Part shown: positions 33,792 through 43,724 of the stretch, piece by piece
How positions within the stretch are numbered: position 1 is the first letter of the stretch
Layout of the letters: every line of letters starts with the position of its first letter
Origin: Bin5 sp963662575
GTDB taxonomy: Bacteria > Chloroflexota > Anaerolineae > Caldilineales > Caldilineaceae
NCBI GenBank assembly: GCA_963662575.1
Contig: OY759723.1
Coordinates: 2,604,001 to 2,668,000, forward strand
Length of the DNA stretch: 64,000 nt
Reading direction: 5' to 3'
The notes under the pieces: model-generated
What the model was told of the DNA's origin: nothing
What the model saw: only the letters and a program-made list of their open reading frames with translations
Database searches by the model: none
Position numbers and translations under genes: made by a program

Positions 33792-35564
33792 TTAGCGGTG
33801 CCATTCGGCGATATTCCACATCTCACTGTCCCAATCGTTGATGTTTACGCCCTTCAAAGTATTCAGATGGGCGGAGACGCCACCACGATTGACCAGAGGG
33901 ATCTGGTAGAAACTCTGCACGTTGATGTCATTGAGCTGTTTGACCATCGCCTCGCGTTCCGCTCCGACCGGGGTCTGCGTCAGCTGCTCAAACAGCGCGT
34001 CAAATTCGGAGCTGCAACCGCGGAAGATGTTGCCGCCGCCCCACACGTTCTCGCGCATTGGGATCTGGCTGCAAACCCAGTTTGAGAGATGCTGTTGTGG
34101 GTCGATGCTGGGGCCGGTGGTATACATCTGCAAGTCTGTGTAGAACTTCTGGTAGGTGTCGGGGCTGTTGGGGTCGCCACCGAAGAAGACGCTGGCATCG
34201 TGGTTTATCAGTTCGGTCTCGATGCCGATTTGGCTCCACCACTGGCGGATCAGCGCCTGCGTCTTCTGGCGTACCGAATTTGTGGAGGTCTGGTAGGAGA
34301 CCTTGAGCGGGATGCCGTTGTACTCGCGGATGCCGTCGCCGTCGGTATCAACAACGTCATTTTCGTCCAGCAGCGCATTGGCTCCGTCGATGTCCTGCGT
34401 CAGACAACCATCGTTGGCCATAGAGGCGTAGTGCAGCGGCGCCGGGATTACATTGCAGGTTGCCTGGCCGGCAAAACCGTAAAGCTGTTCCGAGATCAGG
34501 CTGCGGTCAATCGCCATCGACATCGCCTGCGGAATCGGCGAGAATGTCAGGAAAGGATGGGCGTTTTCACCATCCATATACTCGGACCGGTCGTCGCCTA
34601 AGGCAGAGTCCGGATTGGTCTGATTGACCAGAATGCGCTCGACACTGCCGGCGAAAGCAGCCACAACTATGCCAAGCCCGGCTGCTTCCATGTCGCGCAG
34701 AATGTCGGGCTCGACCTGCAGGTTCCAGGCGTAGTCGGCCTCTCCAGTCTCCAGCACAGCGCGTGCCGCCGACGCGGCATCGCCGCCGCCCTTGAAGATA
34801 ACAGAGTCAAAGTAAGCTGGTTCGCCGTGGTAATGCGGGTTTCGTTCGTAGACGGCTACATCGTTCACTTTGAAGTCGGTGATGCGGTAGGGGCCTGTAC
34901 CCAGCGGCAAAGTATTCTGCTCGTTGCAGGTCTGGGCGGCGGCGCCGACGCAGTCGGCAAATTGGACGCTGCTGATGACCGGCGTATTCGCGCCGACGAA
35001 AGCGTTGTACGGGTAGGGCGTTGGCGAATCAAAGGTGATCAAGACTGTGCGGGAGTCGACCGCCTCCACACTCTCGACACCGAGAAAAGCCTCGCTGGCT
35101 GTGCAGCCCGTGGCTTCATCGGAACAGTACTGCCAGGTAAATACCACGTCGTCGGCGGTCAAATCGCTGCCATCCGACCACAGCAGCCCTTCCTTCAGTG
35201 TCCAGGTGATCGACAACAGGTCTTCGGAGATGCCGCCGTTTTCAATTGTCGGGATTTCGGTGGCCAGTTTTGGCACGATCGTGCCGTCCGGGTCGTAGTT
35301 GGCCAAGGGTTCGAGGGTGACAGCGCCGGCGTCCTGATCCTTTGTGCCGCCCGACAGGTACGGTCCGGGCAAAGAGGCGGCCTGCCAGTAGAGTATGGTC
35401 AGAACCTTGCTCTCTTCCTCCATTACTTCCTCTTCCGCCATCTCTTCATCCGCCGCCATGCCCTCGCCGCCGGTTGGCGCCGCCGCCGGACAGGCTGCCA
35501 GCAAGAATGCCATTGCCAGCAAGAGCGCAATAATTCGCAAGGATGAAATGTTTCTTCCCATCAT
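33792..35564 (-). CDS. Peptide/nickel-type ABC substrate-binding lipoprotein
   Basis: This 590-residue family 5 extracellular solute-binding protein has a lipoprotein signal with LLLAMAFLLAAC (lipobox Cys about residue 25), then an acidic Glu-rich linker. It shows the family pattern LLWSDGSDLTADDVVFTWQY, LPLGTGPYRI and MSMAIDRSLI. It captures peptides or similar ligands outside the membrane and delivers them to the two permeases downstream. The start used is the ATG six bases after AGGAG; a longer in-frame version would bury that site. Confidence 0.88.
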   Translation of the reverse strand: MMGRNISSLRIIALLLAMAFLLAACPAAAPTGGEGMAADEEMAEEEVMEEESKVLTILYWQAASLPGPYLSGGTKDQDAGAVTLEPLANYDPDGTIVPKLATEIPTIENGGISEDLLSITWTLKEGLLWSDGSDLTADDVVFTWQYCSDEATGCTASEAFLGVESVEAVDSRTVLITFDSPTPYPYNAFVGANTPVISSVQFADCVGAAAQTCNEQNTLPLGTGPYRITDFKVNDVAVYERNPHYHGEPAYFDSVIFKGGGDAASAARAVLETGEADYAWNLQVEPDILRDMEAAGLGIVVAAFAGSVERILVNQTNPDSALGDDRSEYMDGENAHPFLTFSPIPQAMSMAIDRSLISEQLYGFAGQATCNVIPAPLHYASMANDGCLTQDIDGANALLDENDVVDTDGDGIREYNGIPLKVSYQTSTNSVRQKTQALIRQWWSQIGIETELINHDASVFFGGDPNSPDTYQKFYTDLQMYTTGPSIDPQQHLSNWVCSQIPMRENVWGGGNIFRGCSSEFDALFEQLTQTPVGAEREAMVKQLNDINVQSFYQIPLVNRGGVSAHLNTLKGVNINDWDSEMWNIAEWHR

Positions 35565-35720
35565 GACCATCTCCTTTTTGCTATTTGGGTATGAAATTCG
35601 GTGTGTCTCTACTGCTACGCGAATGTGTTCCACAATTCAACCCGGTGGACAATTGCAGAGCAGCAGGTTCATAAAAGGCAAAAGTTGCCATTGGGGGAGT
35701 GGTTGAGCACATTTGCATCG

Positions 35721-35746
35721 AAAAATCGGCCCGCAATCTTGCGGGC
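35721..35746 (-). terminator. Intrinsic terminator downstream of the XPB-domain gene
   Basis: GCCCGCAA and TTGCGGGC pair around a two-base loop. Read on the minus strand the stem is followed by CGATTTTT. It sits about 85 bp after the stop of the helicase-associated protein gene and before the substrate-binding protein gene, so it separates two minus-strand units. Confidence 0.65.
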
Positions 35747-35829
35747 TCTTCTCTGCGATCTGTACTGCAGGTATCCTACCACTCTTTTCTATGGAATCCA
35801 ATTGGATTCAGGCCTCCAATGGAGAAGGA

Positions 35830-37392
35830 TTAAGTGCCATCTGCAAATTGTTCGCCATATTTCTGAAGCCCCGCTACTACCTTTTCCGGTATCTCGCGCG
35901 TGCGCGAATTCAGGAAGGCCAGAATGCGATCCGGCTGGACGCCCTCGCCGGCGGCTCTGTTCAAACTGCGTTGGTTGATTTGGTAGAGGAAACGGGGATA
36001 ACTGGCCTGCCAACTGCTGAACCGTTCCACCCGAAATCTGTCCATCAGAGGCGTTCCCGCGGGCAACTCTACTGTGAAATTTTCCTCGACGACTATCGGG
36101 GTCCTGCGTCCTTCATTGGGCATTTCGCTGTCTCGGCCAAGCCAGCGCGCGCCCCAGCCGCTGAGCGAAAACAACAGATCGTCGCCCGCAGAGGGCTCAG
36201 CCAGGTCCATGGCCGACAGCCAGTAGAGAGGGCCGTTCAGCAGGAAACGCAGCAGCACACCTTCCACTTGCTCCCAATGCTCGAAACCGCGCAGATATCC
36301 CTCCTGGTTCTCATAGCGGATGTACCAGTTGTCGTAGTCGCCTGTGGGACGTTGAAAGTCGGGCATAGCTTCCTTGATGGTGTCGACTACATCGGCTTGA
36401 CTGTACCAGGCGCCGGGCTGTAACTGCCCGAGAAGTTGCAGTACGGCCTCCCGCGTCTGATGGGGATTGTTTTGCCAGTCGCCGCCCGAACAGTCGAGGC
36501 CTGGAGTGCGCTCGAGGTCGTTCCATTCCTGCGAAGTGCGCCAGGCCTCCCACAGCGTGAAGCGCTGCTCTGGTCGGGGCTGTTCCAGAAACGAGTAAAC
36601 TCGATTCCCAGTGAGGCGCACGCGTTCATCGTCGGCCCGCCGCAGCCAGCCTAGCCGCTTTGCCAGGTGTAGGAGCAGAGCGACGCGGACCTCTTCGATG
36701 CTGGCTGAGGCGACTGGCGCAATGAAAGGAGAAACGTATCCATTTGTCGACTGCAGACGCATCATCAGTTGGTCGATGTCTTCCGCATTCGGCGTGCCGT
36801 CTTCTTGCAGCCTTAGTCCCTCGGTGTGCAAGAATCCCAACAGCGTGCCCGCGTCTTCAAGAAAAGCGTCCTCCAGGCGCAACATCCGCGAAGATGGCGG
36901 AGGAGGCACAGGTAGCACGGCCAGCCCCTGCTCGCCATCTGCTGTTGTCGGCTGCGGCAGCCAGGGGAGGATATCGCTGGGAATGTAGACGATGGTGTGC
37001 GCGTTCTGACCGGCCCCCTTGTAAGTGCGGCCGATCAGTCCGTAGTAATAGAGCAGTTCGGCAACGCTCTCCGGCGTGTTCCAGGGCTGTTCCCGTTCCA
37101 ACCTCGCTGGGCCCATCTGGCGGATGCTGCCGTAATCGCGGCTGAACTGTGCTTCTCGCGCTTCGCCCCCCTCTGCAAGCAGGAGGTCCAGCGCCGACCT
37201 TGCCTGGGGATAGGTATCTGTGATTTCCTGGAAGGCCATCAGAACCGAAGTAGGATCCGTGATTTGGCCGCCAAGGCTATCGATCATCTCTCTGACACTT
37301 TTCTCTCCATCCAGGAACGCGCCGCGCATTTCTGCTATTACGTGCAGCTGGATCTCCGGATATTCGGCGATCATCTGGCTAGTTTGCGGCAT
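35830..37392 (-). CDS. Solo helicase-associated (XPB/Ssl2 N-terminal-like) protein
   Basis: This 520-residue protein shows the features of the Helicase_C_3/XPB damage-recognition-like family: a winged-helix-like N-terminal half with VAELLYYYGLIGR and IVYIPSDILPWLP, and a C-terminal domain with NFTVELPAG, DRFRVERFSSW, LNRAAGEGVQPDRILAFLNS and EIPEKVVAGLQKYG. In actinobacteria this domain is often found without a helicase core, as here. There is no Walker motif. Its partner is unknown. The assignment is by pattern recognition and should be viewed as moderate. Confidence 0.6.
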   Translation of the reverse strand: MPQTSQMIAEYPEIQLHVIAEMRGAFLDGEKSVREMIDSLGGQITDPTSVLMAFQEITDTYPQARSALDLLLAEGGEAREAQFSRDYGSIRQMGPARLEREQPWNTPESVAELLYYYGLIGRTYKGAGQNAHTIVYIPSDILPWLPQPTTADGEQGLAVLPVPPPPSSRMLRLEDAFLEDAGTLLGFLHTEGLRLQEDGTPNAEDIDQLMMRLQSTNGYVSPFIAPVASASIEEVRVALLLHLAKRLGWLRRADDERVRLTGNRVYSFLEQPRPEQRFTLWEAWRTSQEWNDLERTPGLDCSGGDWQNNPHQTREAVLQLLGQLQPGAWYSQADVVDTIKEAMPDFQRPTGDYDNWYIRYENQEGYLRGFEHWEQVEGVLLRFLLNGPLYWLSAMDLAEPSAGDDLLFSLSGWGARWLGRDSEMPNEGRRTPIVVEENFTVELPAGTPLMDRFRVERFSSWQASYPRFLYQINQRSLNRAAGEGVQPDRILAFLNSRTREIPEKVVAGLQKYGEQFADGT

Positions 37393-37654
37393 CTACTTTC
37401 CTTTGAATCGCCGTTGCTCTGAATTCCAATGACCGGTGTATGCAACAGTCAGAACTGTCAGATCCAAGGCGAAATCCGGTTTCACTTGTTTCTGCATTCC
37501 CAGGCCGCGGGCAGTGACCGAATGCCGGATCGCGCTCAACCTCTGCCCGGCCGGGCGCTCAGCCGCGCCTTGCCAGATCGTGCCACTATGTGAGACAATG
37601 CGCCCAGACATTCAGCTGAAGCGGCAATCTGACAGCGACTGGAGGTCTGTTGAA

Positions 37655-38029
37655 ATGACCCGCGATTCATCCCTTTCACCTAAAAGCGGCGGCTGGCGCT
37701 TTTCCGATATTTTACGCGATTTTGCCGTTGTATGGCAACTGATGGGCGATCCTCAGGTATCTATTCTGCTGAGAGTCGGTTTTCCGTTGTTGGCAATTCT
37801 CTACTGGCTTTCGCCGATCGATCTGTGGCCGGGCATGCCCCTTGATGATATCGCCGCCGTCGTCCTGGCAGGGCGTCTTTTTGTGCAGATGGCCCCGCAG
37901 GCTGCCGTACGGCGTGCACAGTTGCGGCTGGGGCACATTTCACCAGACGAACCGGACCGGGAGGTCTGGGATATCTGGGACGAAGACGATAAGACGATCC
38001 CCGGAGACTGGCGCGTCGTTGACGACTAG
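37655..38029 (+). CDS. DUF1232/YkvA-like small membrane protein
   Basis: The 124-residue product carries a central hydrophobic segment FPLLAILYWLSPIDLWPGMP followed by LDDIAAVVLAGRLFVQMAP, which is the YkvA/DUF1232 signature (Y-x-x-SPxDxxP). The family is a small integral membrane protein of unknown role. GGAGG lies about nine bases before this ATG; a longer upstream frame has no conserved content. The C-terminal tail is acidic (DIWDEDDK). Confidence 0.7.
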   Translation: MTRDSSLSPKSGGWRFSDILRDFAVVWQLMGDPQVSILLRVGFPLLAILYWLSPIDLWPGMPLDDIAAVVLAGRLFVQMAPQAAVRRAQLRLGHISPDEPDREVWDIWDEDDKTIPGDWRVVDD

Positions 38030-38056
38030 CTGTCAAAGTCGCGCCCACCTCACCAT

Positions 38057-39232
38057 ATGAATAACCAGATACTTGACCGGGTGGTCCACACTATCGATCG
38101 CCAGCGGATCATTGACACTGCCGTGGCATTGATCGAAGTGCCCAGCCCCACGCGCAGCGCCGGCGCGGCCGCTGATCGCCTGGCGGAAATCCTGGATTCT
38201 GACGGCTTTCCCGTCCAGCGACACGATGCCGACTGGCCGCAAACTCCGATTGTTTTCGCCGCGCTGGAAAGCGGCAGACCTGGTCCCACACTCCAGTTTG
38301 ACGGCCATCTGGATACCGTGCATCTACCCTACGTGCCGCCGCGGTTGGAAAATGACATCCTCTACGGCTCCAGTTCGGCCGATATGAAGGGTGGCATTGC
38401 CGCGGCCTTGGAGGCGGTGCGGGTGTTGCGGACTTTGGACGCGTTGCCCGCCGGCAGAGTGCTGCTGACCGCTCATGACCACCACGAAGGGCCGTGGGGC
38501 GATGGCCGCCAAGTGCGCGCTATGATTCGCGAGGGCCTTCACGGCGACGCCGTCATGCTGCCGGAGTATCTGGCCGATCCACTGCCGGTAGCCGGCCGGG
38601 GCGTGGCAATCTTCCAGGCGACGATTCGCCGCGCGGGCGCGCCGGTGCATGAAGTGTTGCGCCCGCCGGATACGCCTGACGTGGTGGCCGCCGGCGCTCA
38701 TTTGGTTACCCGTCTGAACGCCTGGAATGAACAACTAAGAAAGAACGCCCATCCTTTTGCCGGCCATGATTCAACTTTCGTAGGCAGCATTCAGTCAGGC
38801 GAAATCTACAACCAGTCGCCGACAGAATGTCAGGTGCAGGGAACACGCCGCTGGATCCCGCCGGGCGATGGCGCCGCCGTTCGGGAAGAGTTCTCGCAGC
38901 TGTTGGCCGAGGTCGCGGCCGCAACCGGCACACAGATCGATGTCGAATACACCGAACAGGGCGGGGCCTACCAGATCGATGCGGACAGCCACCTTGTGCA
39001 CGCGTTTCAGCAAGCCCACACTGCTGCCGCCGGCTCTCCATTGCCTCTGGGGGCCAAGCCATTCGTTGACGACGGCAACATCTATGCCTCCCTGGGCGGC
39101 ATCCCCGCTCTGACACACGGACCCGCCGCCACCGGTGCACACACACTGAACGAGGCCGTGCCGGTGGAGGAGTTGGTGCGGGTCGCTAAAGTCTACGCGC
39201 TTACCGCGGTTGCCTTTTGTGGTGGGACATAA
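38057..39232 (+). CDS. M20 family metallopeptidase (ArgE/DapE-like)
   Basis: This 391-residue protein has the M20 metal motifs: FDGHLDTVHL with the first His and catalytic Asp, SSADMKGGIAAAL with the bridging Asp, LTAHDHHEGPWG in place of the usual Glu-Glu loop, and a C-terminal GPAATGAHTLNEAVPVEEL His. The dimerisation domain lies between. The family cuts N-acyl amino acids or small peptides with two zinc or cobalt ions. The substrate is not determinable; no arginine or lysine pathway gene is adjacent. Confidence 0.85.
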   Translation: MNNQILDRVVHTIDRQRIIDTAVALIEVPSPTRSAGAAADRLAEILDSDGFPVQRHDADWPQTPIVFAALESGRPGPTLQFDGHLDTVHLPYVPPRLENDILYGSSSADMKGGIAAALEAVRVLRTLDALPAGRVLLTAHDHHEGPWGDGRQVRAMIREGLHGDAVMLPEYLADPLPVAGRGVAIFQATIRRAGAPVHEVLRPPDTPDVVAAGAHLVTRLNAWNEQLRKNAHPFAGHDSTFVGSIQSGEIYNQSPTECQVQGTRRWIPPGDGAAVREEFSQLLAEVAAATGTQIDVEYTEQGGAYQIDADSHLVHAFQQAHTAAAGSPLPLGAKPFVDDGNIYASLGGIPALTHGPAATGAHTLNEAVPVEELVRVAKVYALTAVAFCGGT

Positions 39233-39261
39233 GCGCAACTCACTCTGCAGGCGCCAAATGA

Positions 39262-40164
39262 TCACTCTTCTCCGGCAGGGTGAGCCTCCTCAAGATCGCT
39301 CCGTCGCGGGATCGACACCGCCGCGCCGGGCTTGGTGACGCAAAGCGCCGCTGCCCGCGATGCCATGTCCAGCGCCTGTCGGGATGATTCTCCTGCCAGC
39401 AGTTCGGCCAGAAAGTATCCGATAAAGGTGTCGCCCGCGGCTGTCGTGTCAACCGCTTCGACCACTTGCGCCTGCGTCTTGATGCGCTCCCCGTCACCAA
39501 CAAAAAGAGAACCGTCCCCACCCAATGTGAGCAGTATCGCGGCATCGGGAAAGCGGGCTTGCAGTTTCCCTACAATCGATGCTGGCGAAGCTTCGTCGAT
39601 CCCTGCCAGCGCCGCTCCCTCCGTCTGGTTGACCACGAACAAGGAAACGCCGTCGAGCGGGTAGCTCTGCACCTCCGGTGTCATTGGCGCGGGGTTGAAA
39701 GCAACCGCCAACCCTCGGTCGGATGCTTCGCGCAGGATTGCGGGCAGGGAACTGATTTCGTTCTGGAGCAACAGCCAGTCGCTCTCGCCGAAGTGGGAGA
39801 GCACGGAGTGAGCATCGTCCGAGGTCACGGTGAGGTTGGCTCCGCCGTACAGCAGTATCGAGTTTTCGCCGGCGGGGTCTACCTGAATGATGGCGTGACC
39901 GGTGGGTTGGTTATCGAGGCCGACGTGTGTAACATCGACGCCTTCGGCGGCGATAGCATCCCTTAGCCAGAGTCCCTCAGGGCCAATCCTTCCCGCGTGA
40001 AAGACGTCCGCGCCCGCGCGCGCCAGGGCAACCGATTGATTCGCCCCCTTACCTCCTTGAAAGCGGCGGTACTCCGTGCTGGGCAGCGTCTCTCCCGGGC
40101 GAACAAGATGCTCGACCTGGTAGACGTGGTCAATGTTGAGTGAGCCGAATACGAGAATAGACAT
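39262..40164 (-). CDS. rbsK: Ribokinase-type PfkB sugar kinase
   Basis: The 300-residue product has the N-terminal PfkB motif GGKGANQSVALARAGADV (about 38-55) and the C-terminal ATP and catalytic motif VDTTAAGDTFIGYF (about 235-248) with the catalytic Asp. An NQTEGAALAG segment is typical of ribokinase. It phosphorylates ribose or a related pentose or nucleoside. It is alone on the minus strand with M20 on one side and adenine deaminase on the other, and could link to purine nucleoside salvage with the deaminase. Confidence 0.85.
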   Translation of the reverse strand: MSILVFGSLNIDHVYQVEHLVRPGETLPSTEYRRFQGGKGANQSVALARAGADVFHAGRIGPEGLWLRDAIAAEGVDVTHVGLDNQPTGHAIIQVDPAGENSILLYGGANLTVTSDDAHSVLSHFGESDWLLLQNEISSLPAILREASDRGLAVAFNPAPMTPEVQSYPLDGVSLFVVNQTEGAALAGIDEASPASIVGKLQARFPDAAILLTLGGDGSLFVGDGERIKTQAQVVEAVDTTAAGDTFIGYFLAELLAGESSRQALDMASRAAALCVTKPGAAVSIPRRSDLEEAHPAGEE

Positions 40165-40254
40165 GGTTCAGTTGGTTGGAACGATTAGACATTCCAGTGA
40201 ATTGTATCATTGAGAATTCGGCAGCCAAAAGTGACCTCTATCCCCGCCTAATGT

Positions 40255-40263
40255 GCTATAATG
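40255..40263 (+). promoter_or_regulatory. Extended -10 promoter upstream of adenine deaminase
   Basis: TGCTATAAT fits an extended -10 (TGn plus perfect TATAAT). No good -35 is seen at the right spacing, which extended -10 promoters can tolerate. The transcript would have an approximately 75 nt leader before the adenine deaminase TTG start. Confidence 0.5.
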
Positions 40264-40342
40264 CCCGCGAGTCTGTGGATTAAGGACTCTGCGTTTTCTC
40301 TGTACTTGCTCTTGTCTGTTCCGTTACAAAAAGGAGTAAACC

Positions 40343-42067
40343 TTGCTCAACGTCGAGTTACTCGCAGTCGCCCGCGGTGACCGGCCTGCCGACCTGGTGC
40401 TGCGCAAGGGACGCTTAGTGAACGTTCTGTCCGGGGATATCGAAGACACCGACGTAGCCCTCTATGGTGGGCGCATCGCCGGTGTGGGCGCGGGCTACGC
40501 AGCCAAAGAAGAGGTAGACCTTCAGGGCGCCTTCATCGCGCCCGGCCTGATCGACGCGCATGTCCACATCGAGAGCAGCCTCTGCCTGCCAGCCCAATTC
40601 GCCGCCGCAGTGGTACCACGCGGGGTGACCACAGTCGCGGCAGATCCCCACGAAATCGCCAATGTGGCCGGCGTGGCCGGCGTCCGCTACATGGCCGAAT
40701 GCAGCCGAAATCTACCTCTGCAAGTCGTGCTGATGGCCCCCTCAGCAGTACCTGCCACACACATGGAAACGAGCGGCGCCGCTCTCTCTGCCGAGGATCT
40801 GGCGGGGCTCCTGGAGGAAGGTACTGTCCACGGGCTGGCCGAACTGATGAATTTTCCCGGCACCGTTCAAGGCGACCCCGAAGTGCTTGCCAAGATCGCT
40901 GCATTCAGCGGACGGCCTAGGGATGGTCACGCCCCTGCGCTCAGTGGACTGCTCCTCAACGCCTACGCGGCCGCGGGGGCAGGAAGCGATCATGAATGCG
41001 CGACTGTGGCGGAGGCAGCCGAAAAGCTGGCGCGCGGATTCTATGTCTTGATTCGTGAGGCGACCAACGCCCGCAATCTGCGCCCGCTGCTACCGCTGGT
41101 CAACGAGCGCAACAACCGCCGCATCTGTTTCTGCACCGACGACCGCATGCCCGGCGATCTGTTGACTCAGGGGAGCATCGACTATATTTTGCGGGAGGCC
41201 ATCTCCTTTGGGATCGATCCTGTAACAGCCTTCCGAATGGCTACCCTCAACAGTGCCGAATGGTTCGGTCTGCATGACCGCGGAGCCGTCGCGGCCGGAA
41301 GGCGGGCCGACCTGATGGTCTTTGACGACCTGGGTGCGCCCTCCGCTACACGCGTCTATGCCGGCGGCCGGCTGTGGGCTGAGGGTGGTCGTCTGTTAAA
41401 CGAGAAAAGCCTTGCTCAGGCTTCCGTACCCGCTGCGGTTTCATCCTCAGTCAGAGTGGCGTGGGATGGCTTTGATCTGCGCATTCCTGCTAACGGCGCG
41501 TACGTGCGGGTTATAGGGTCGCTAGAACATCAAGTCCTGACCGAAGAGCGCATTCTGGAGGCGCGTATCGAGGACGGTCAAGCCGTGGCCGATCCGACGC
41601 GGGACATTCTGAAGATGGCAGTAATCGACCGGCACACGGGCAGCGGATCCATGGGCCTGGGATTTATCCAGGGGTTCGGTCTGCGGCGCGGGGCCATCGC
41701 CGGCACTATCGCCCATGACCATCACAATCTGATTGTCATCGGTGCCGATGACGAGTCGATGACGACTGCGGCTCGAACAGTTGCTGAGATGGGGGGTGGA
41801 CTGGCAATCTCCGACGGTGCGGAATCATTGGCGGCCCTGCCTCTGCCCGTAGCCGGCCTGATGAGCGACCGGCCGCTCGGAGTAATCCGAAGCGATTATG
41901 ATGCATTGGTGGACGCGGCCCACGAATTCGGTTCAACCATTCACGACCCGTTCATGGCGATGAGTTTCATGGCCCTGGAAGTAATCCCAAAGTTGAAACT
42001 GACGGACCAGGGCCTGGTGGATGTCGAAGCGTTCGACTTCGTGGACCTGTTTGTTGAGGCACAATAG
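40343..42067 (+). CDS. ade: Adenine deaminase
   Basis: This 574-residue protein matches Ade: LIDAHVHIESSL, TTVAADPHEIANVAGV, ATHMETSGAAL, and a C-terminal TGSGSMGLGFIQGFGLRRGA with DHHNLIVIGAD. It hydrolyses adenine to hypoxanthine and ammonia with a binuclear metal centre, for purine salvage. TTG is the start after AAAGGAGTAAACC. A ribokinase is divergent upstream and an aminotransferase follows. Confidence 0.93.
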   Translation: MLNVELLAVARGDRPADLVLRKGRLVNVLSGDIEDTDVALYGGRIAGVGAGYAAKEEVDLQGAFIAPGLIDAHVHIESSLCLPAQFAAAVVPRGVTTVAADPHEIANVAGVAGVRYMAECSRNLPLQVVLMAPSAVPATHMETSGAALSAEDLAGLLEEGTVHGLAELMNFPGTVQGDPEVLAKIAAFSGRPRDGHAPALSGLLLNAYAAAGAGSDHECATVAEAAEKLARGFYVLIREATNARNLRPLLPLVNERNNRRICFCTDDRMPGDLLTQGSIDYILREAISFGIDPVTAFRMATLNSAEWFGLHDRGAVAAGRRADLMVFDDLGAPSATRVYAGGRLWAEGGRLLNEKSLAQASVPAAVSSSVRVAWDGFDLRIPANGAYVRVIGSLEHQVLTEERILEARIEDGQAVADPTRDILKMAVIDRHTGSGSMGLGFIQGFGLRRGAIAGTIAHDHHNLIVIGADDESMTTAARTVAEMGGGLAISDGAESLAALPLPVAGLMSDRPLGVIRSDYDALVDAAHEFGSTIHDPFMAMSFMALEVIPKLKLTDQGLVDVEAFDFVDLFVEAQ

Positions 42068-42143
42068 AGTCAAACCGTTGCCTATCCACCGTTTTCTAAG
42101 CATGCTGCGGAAGAATTGAAAATCAATTGATGAGGAAAACTCA

Positions 42144-43337
42144 ATGTTTGAAACGATCAACCCCGCCCCGTCCGACTCGATACTGGGGCTGACCGAAGAA
42201 TTCAAAAAGGACTCGAATCCGAACAAGGTCAATCTGGGCGTCGGCGTATACAAAAATAGCAGCGGCCAGACGCCTGTGCTTGCGACCGTGAAGGAGGCCG
42301 AACAACGGCTGCTGCGATCAGAGGCGACCAAGAGCTATCTGCCCATAGATGGTCTGGCTGCATACGGTGCATTGAGCCAGCAGATTGTCTTTGGCAGCGA
42401 GCATCCAATTCTCAGCCACGGGCGCGCGGCAACCGTGCAGACGCCCGGCGGCACAGCCGCGTTGCGCGTAGCCGCGGATTTTGTACGGCGAATTTCTCCC
42501 CAGGCCGCCGTCTGGTTGAGTGATCCGACCTGGCCGAACCATCCCAATGTATTCGGTTCGGCGGCTCTGCAGATACAATCCTATCCCTATTTTGAGGCCC
42601 AGAGCAACGGTGTAGCTTTTGACCGCATGATCGCCGTTCTGGAGACCATCCCCGCCGGCGATGTCCTTCTGTTGCACGGATGTTGTCACAATCCCACTGG
42701 CGCGGACCTCTCTCAGGAACAGTGGCAGACGGTCGCTGCCGTCTGTGCCAAGCGCGGCATTATGCCGCTGCTGGATTTCGCCTACCAGGGCTTCGGCGAC
42801 GGGCTGGAGGAGGACGCGGCGGGTGTCAGGGCCGTTGCCGACCATTGCCGCGAATTTATTGTGGCCACCTCCTATTCGAAGAATTTTGGGCTGTACAATG
42901 AGCGCGTGGGCGCGTTGACGTTGGTCGCCTCAAGTGCGGATGCCGCGGAAGCCGCTAACAGCCATCTGAAAATCTGCGTGCGGACTAACTACTCAAGTCC
43001 TCCCGCGCACGGCGGCCAGATCGTCGCCGAGATTCTGGGAGATCCTGACCTTCGTCAGCGTTGGGAGGTAGAGTTGGCCGAGATGCGCAACCGCATCAAC
43101 GACATGCGGCATCTCTTTGTCGAGACGCTGGACCAGCAGGGGGCAGGACGCGACTTTTCATTCATCGCCCGCCAGCGGGGCATGTTCAGCTACAGCGGCC
43201 TGACGACGGCTCAAGTGCAGGCACTGCGCGAGCGTCATTCGGTCTATATCGTCGGCTCCGGCCGCATAAACGTTGCCGGGATGACCGAGGCCAACATGGA
43301 CTATCTGTGCGCGGCCATTGCTGACGTTTTGAAGTGA
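42144..43337 (+). CDS. Aspartate/aromatic aminotransferase (class I, AspC/TyrB type)
   Basis: The 397-residue protein starts FETINPAPSDSILGLTEEFK, the signature of the subgroup I-alpha enzymes, and has the PLP lysine in SYSKNFGLYNERVGAL. VWLSDPTWPNHPNVF and LHGCCHNPTGADLS add further family motifs. It transfers the amino group between aspartate, aromatic amino acids and 2-oxoglutarate. ATG follows GAGGAAAACTCA. A second, unrelated aminotransferase lies 750 bp downstream beyond the toxin-antitoxin-like pair. Confidence 0.9.
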   Translation: MFETINPAPSDSILGLTEEFKKDSNPNKVNLGVGVYKNSSGQTPVLATVKEAEQRLLRSEATKSYLPIDGLAAYGALSQQIVFGSEHPILSHGRAATVQTPGGTAALRVAADFVRRISPQAAVWLSDPTWPNHPNVFGSAALQIQSYPYFEAQSNGVAFDRMIAVLETIPAGDVLLLHGCCHNPTGADLSQEQWQTVAAVCAKRGIMPLLDFAYQGFGDGLEEDAAGVRAVADHCREFIVATSYSKNFGLYNERVGALTLVASSADAAEAANSHLKICVRTNYSSPPAHGGQIVAEILGDPDLRQRWEVELAEMRNRINDMRHLFVETLDQQGAGRDFSFIARQRGMFSYSGLTTAQVQALRERHSVYIVGSGRINVAGMTEANMDYLCAAIADVLK

Positions 43338-43355
43338 GGGCATGCTGGTCCAGAT

Positions 43356-43724
43356 TTAGGCAACGATGGACATGAAATTGATCTTGTTCTGATATTCGTA
43401 AGGCTCGGCAGCCGCCCAAATAAGGTGAAGTTCCGACACGGTTTCGCCAACTGTCAGACGAGGGTTGAGCACGAAAATGGCTGGCGCAGTCCGTCCCAGC
43501 GCAATGAATTCACGCAGATGTCCTGGCATGGATTTCCGGTTGTTTGTGACCAAGGAAAAGCCTTGATTCGCACACCATTCCAGGATGACGGGATCGGGTG
43601 TGCCGTTTTCTGGAACGCCAGGATCACCGACACGCCATACGGTAATCTCAGGCTCTATTCGGTTGAGCGCATCTCGCAGAATCGGGGTTACGTTTTCGTC
43701 AAGCAAGTAACGATACCGAATCAC
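43356..43724 (-). CDS. DUF5615 PIN-like protein, putative toxin
   Basis: This 122-residue protein begins YRYLLDENVTPILRDAL and has GTPDPVILEWCANQGFSLVTNN, the PIN-like fold of DUF5615 with conserved acidic residues. Proteins of this family are regularly encoded directly after DUF433 genes and are regarded as putative ribonuclease toxins. Start and the upstream stop overlap by four bases, which indicates coupled translation. It converges with the first aminotransferase gene. Confidence 0.85.
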   Translation of the reverse strand: MIRYRYLLDENVTPILRDALNRIEPEITVWRVGDPGVPENGTPDPVILEWCANQGFSLVTNNRKSMPGHLREFIALGRTAPAIFVLNPRLTVGETVSELHLIWAAAEPYEYQNKINFMSIVA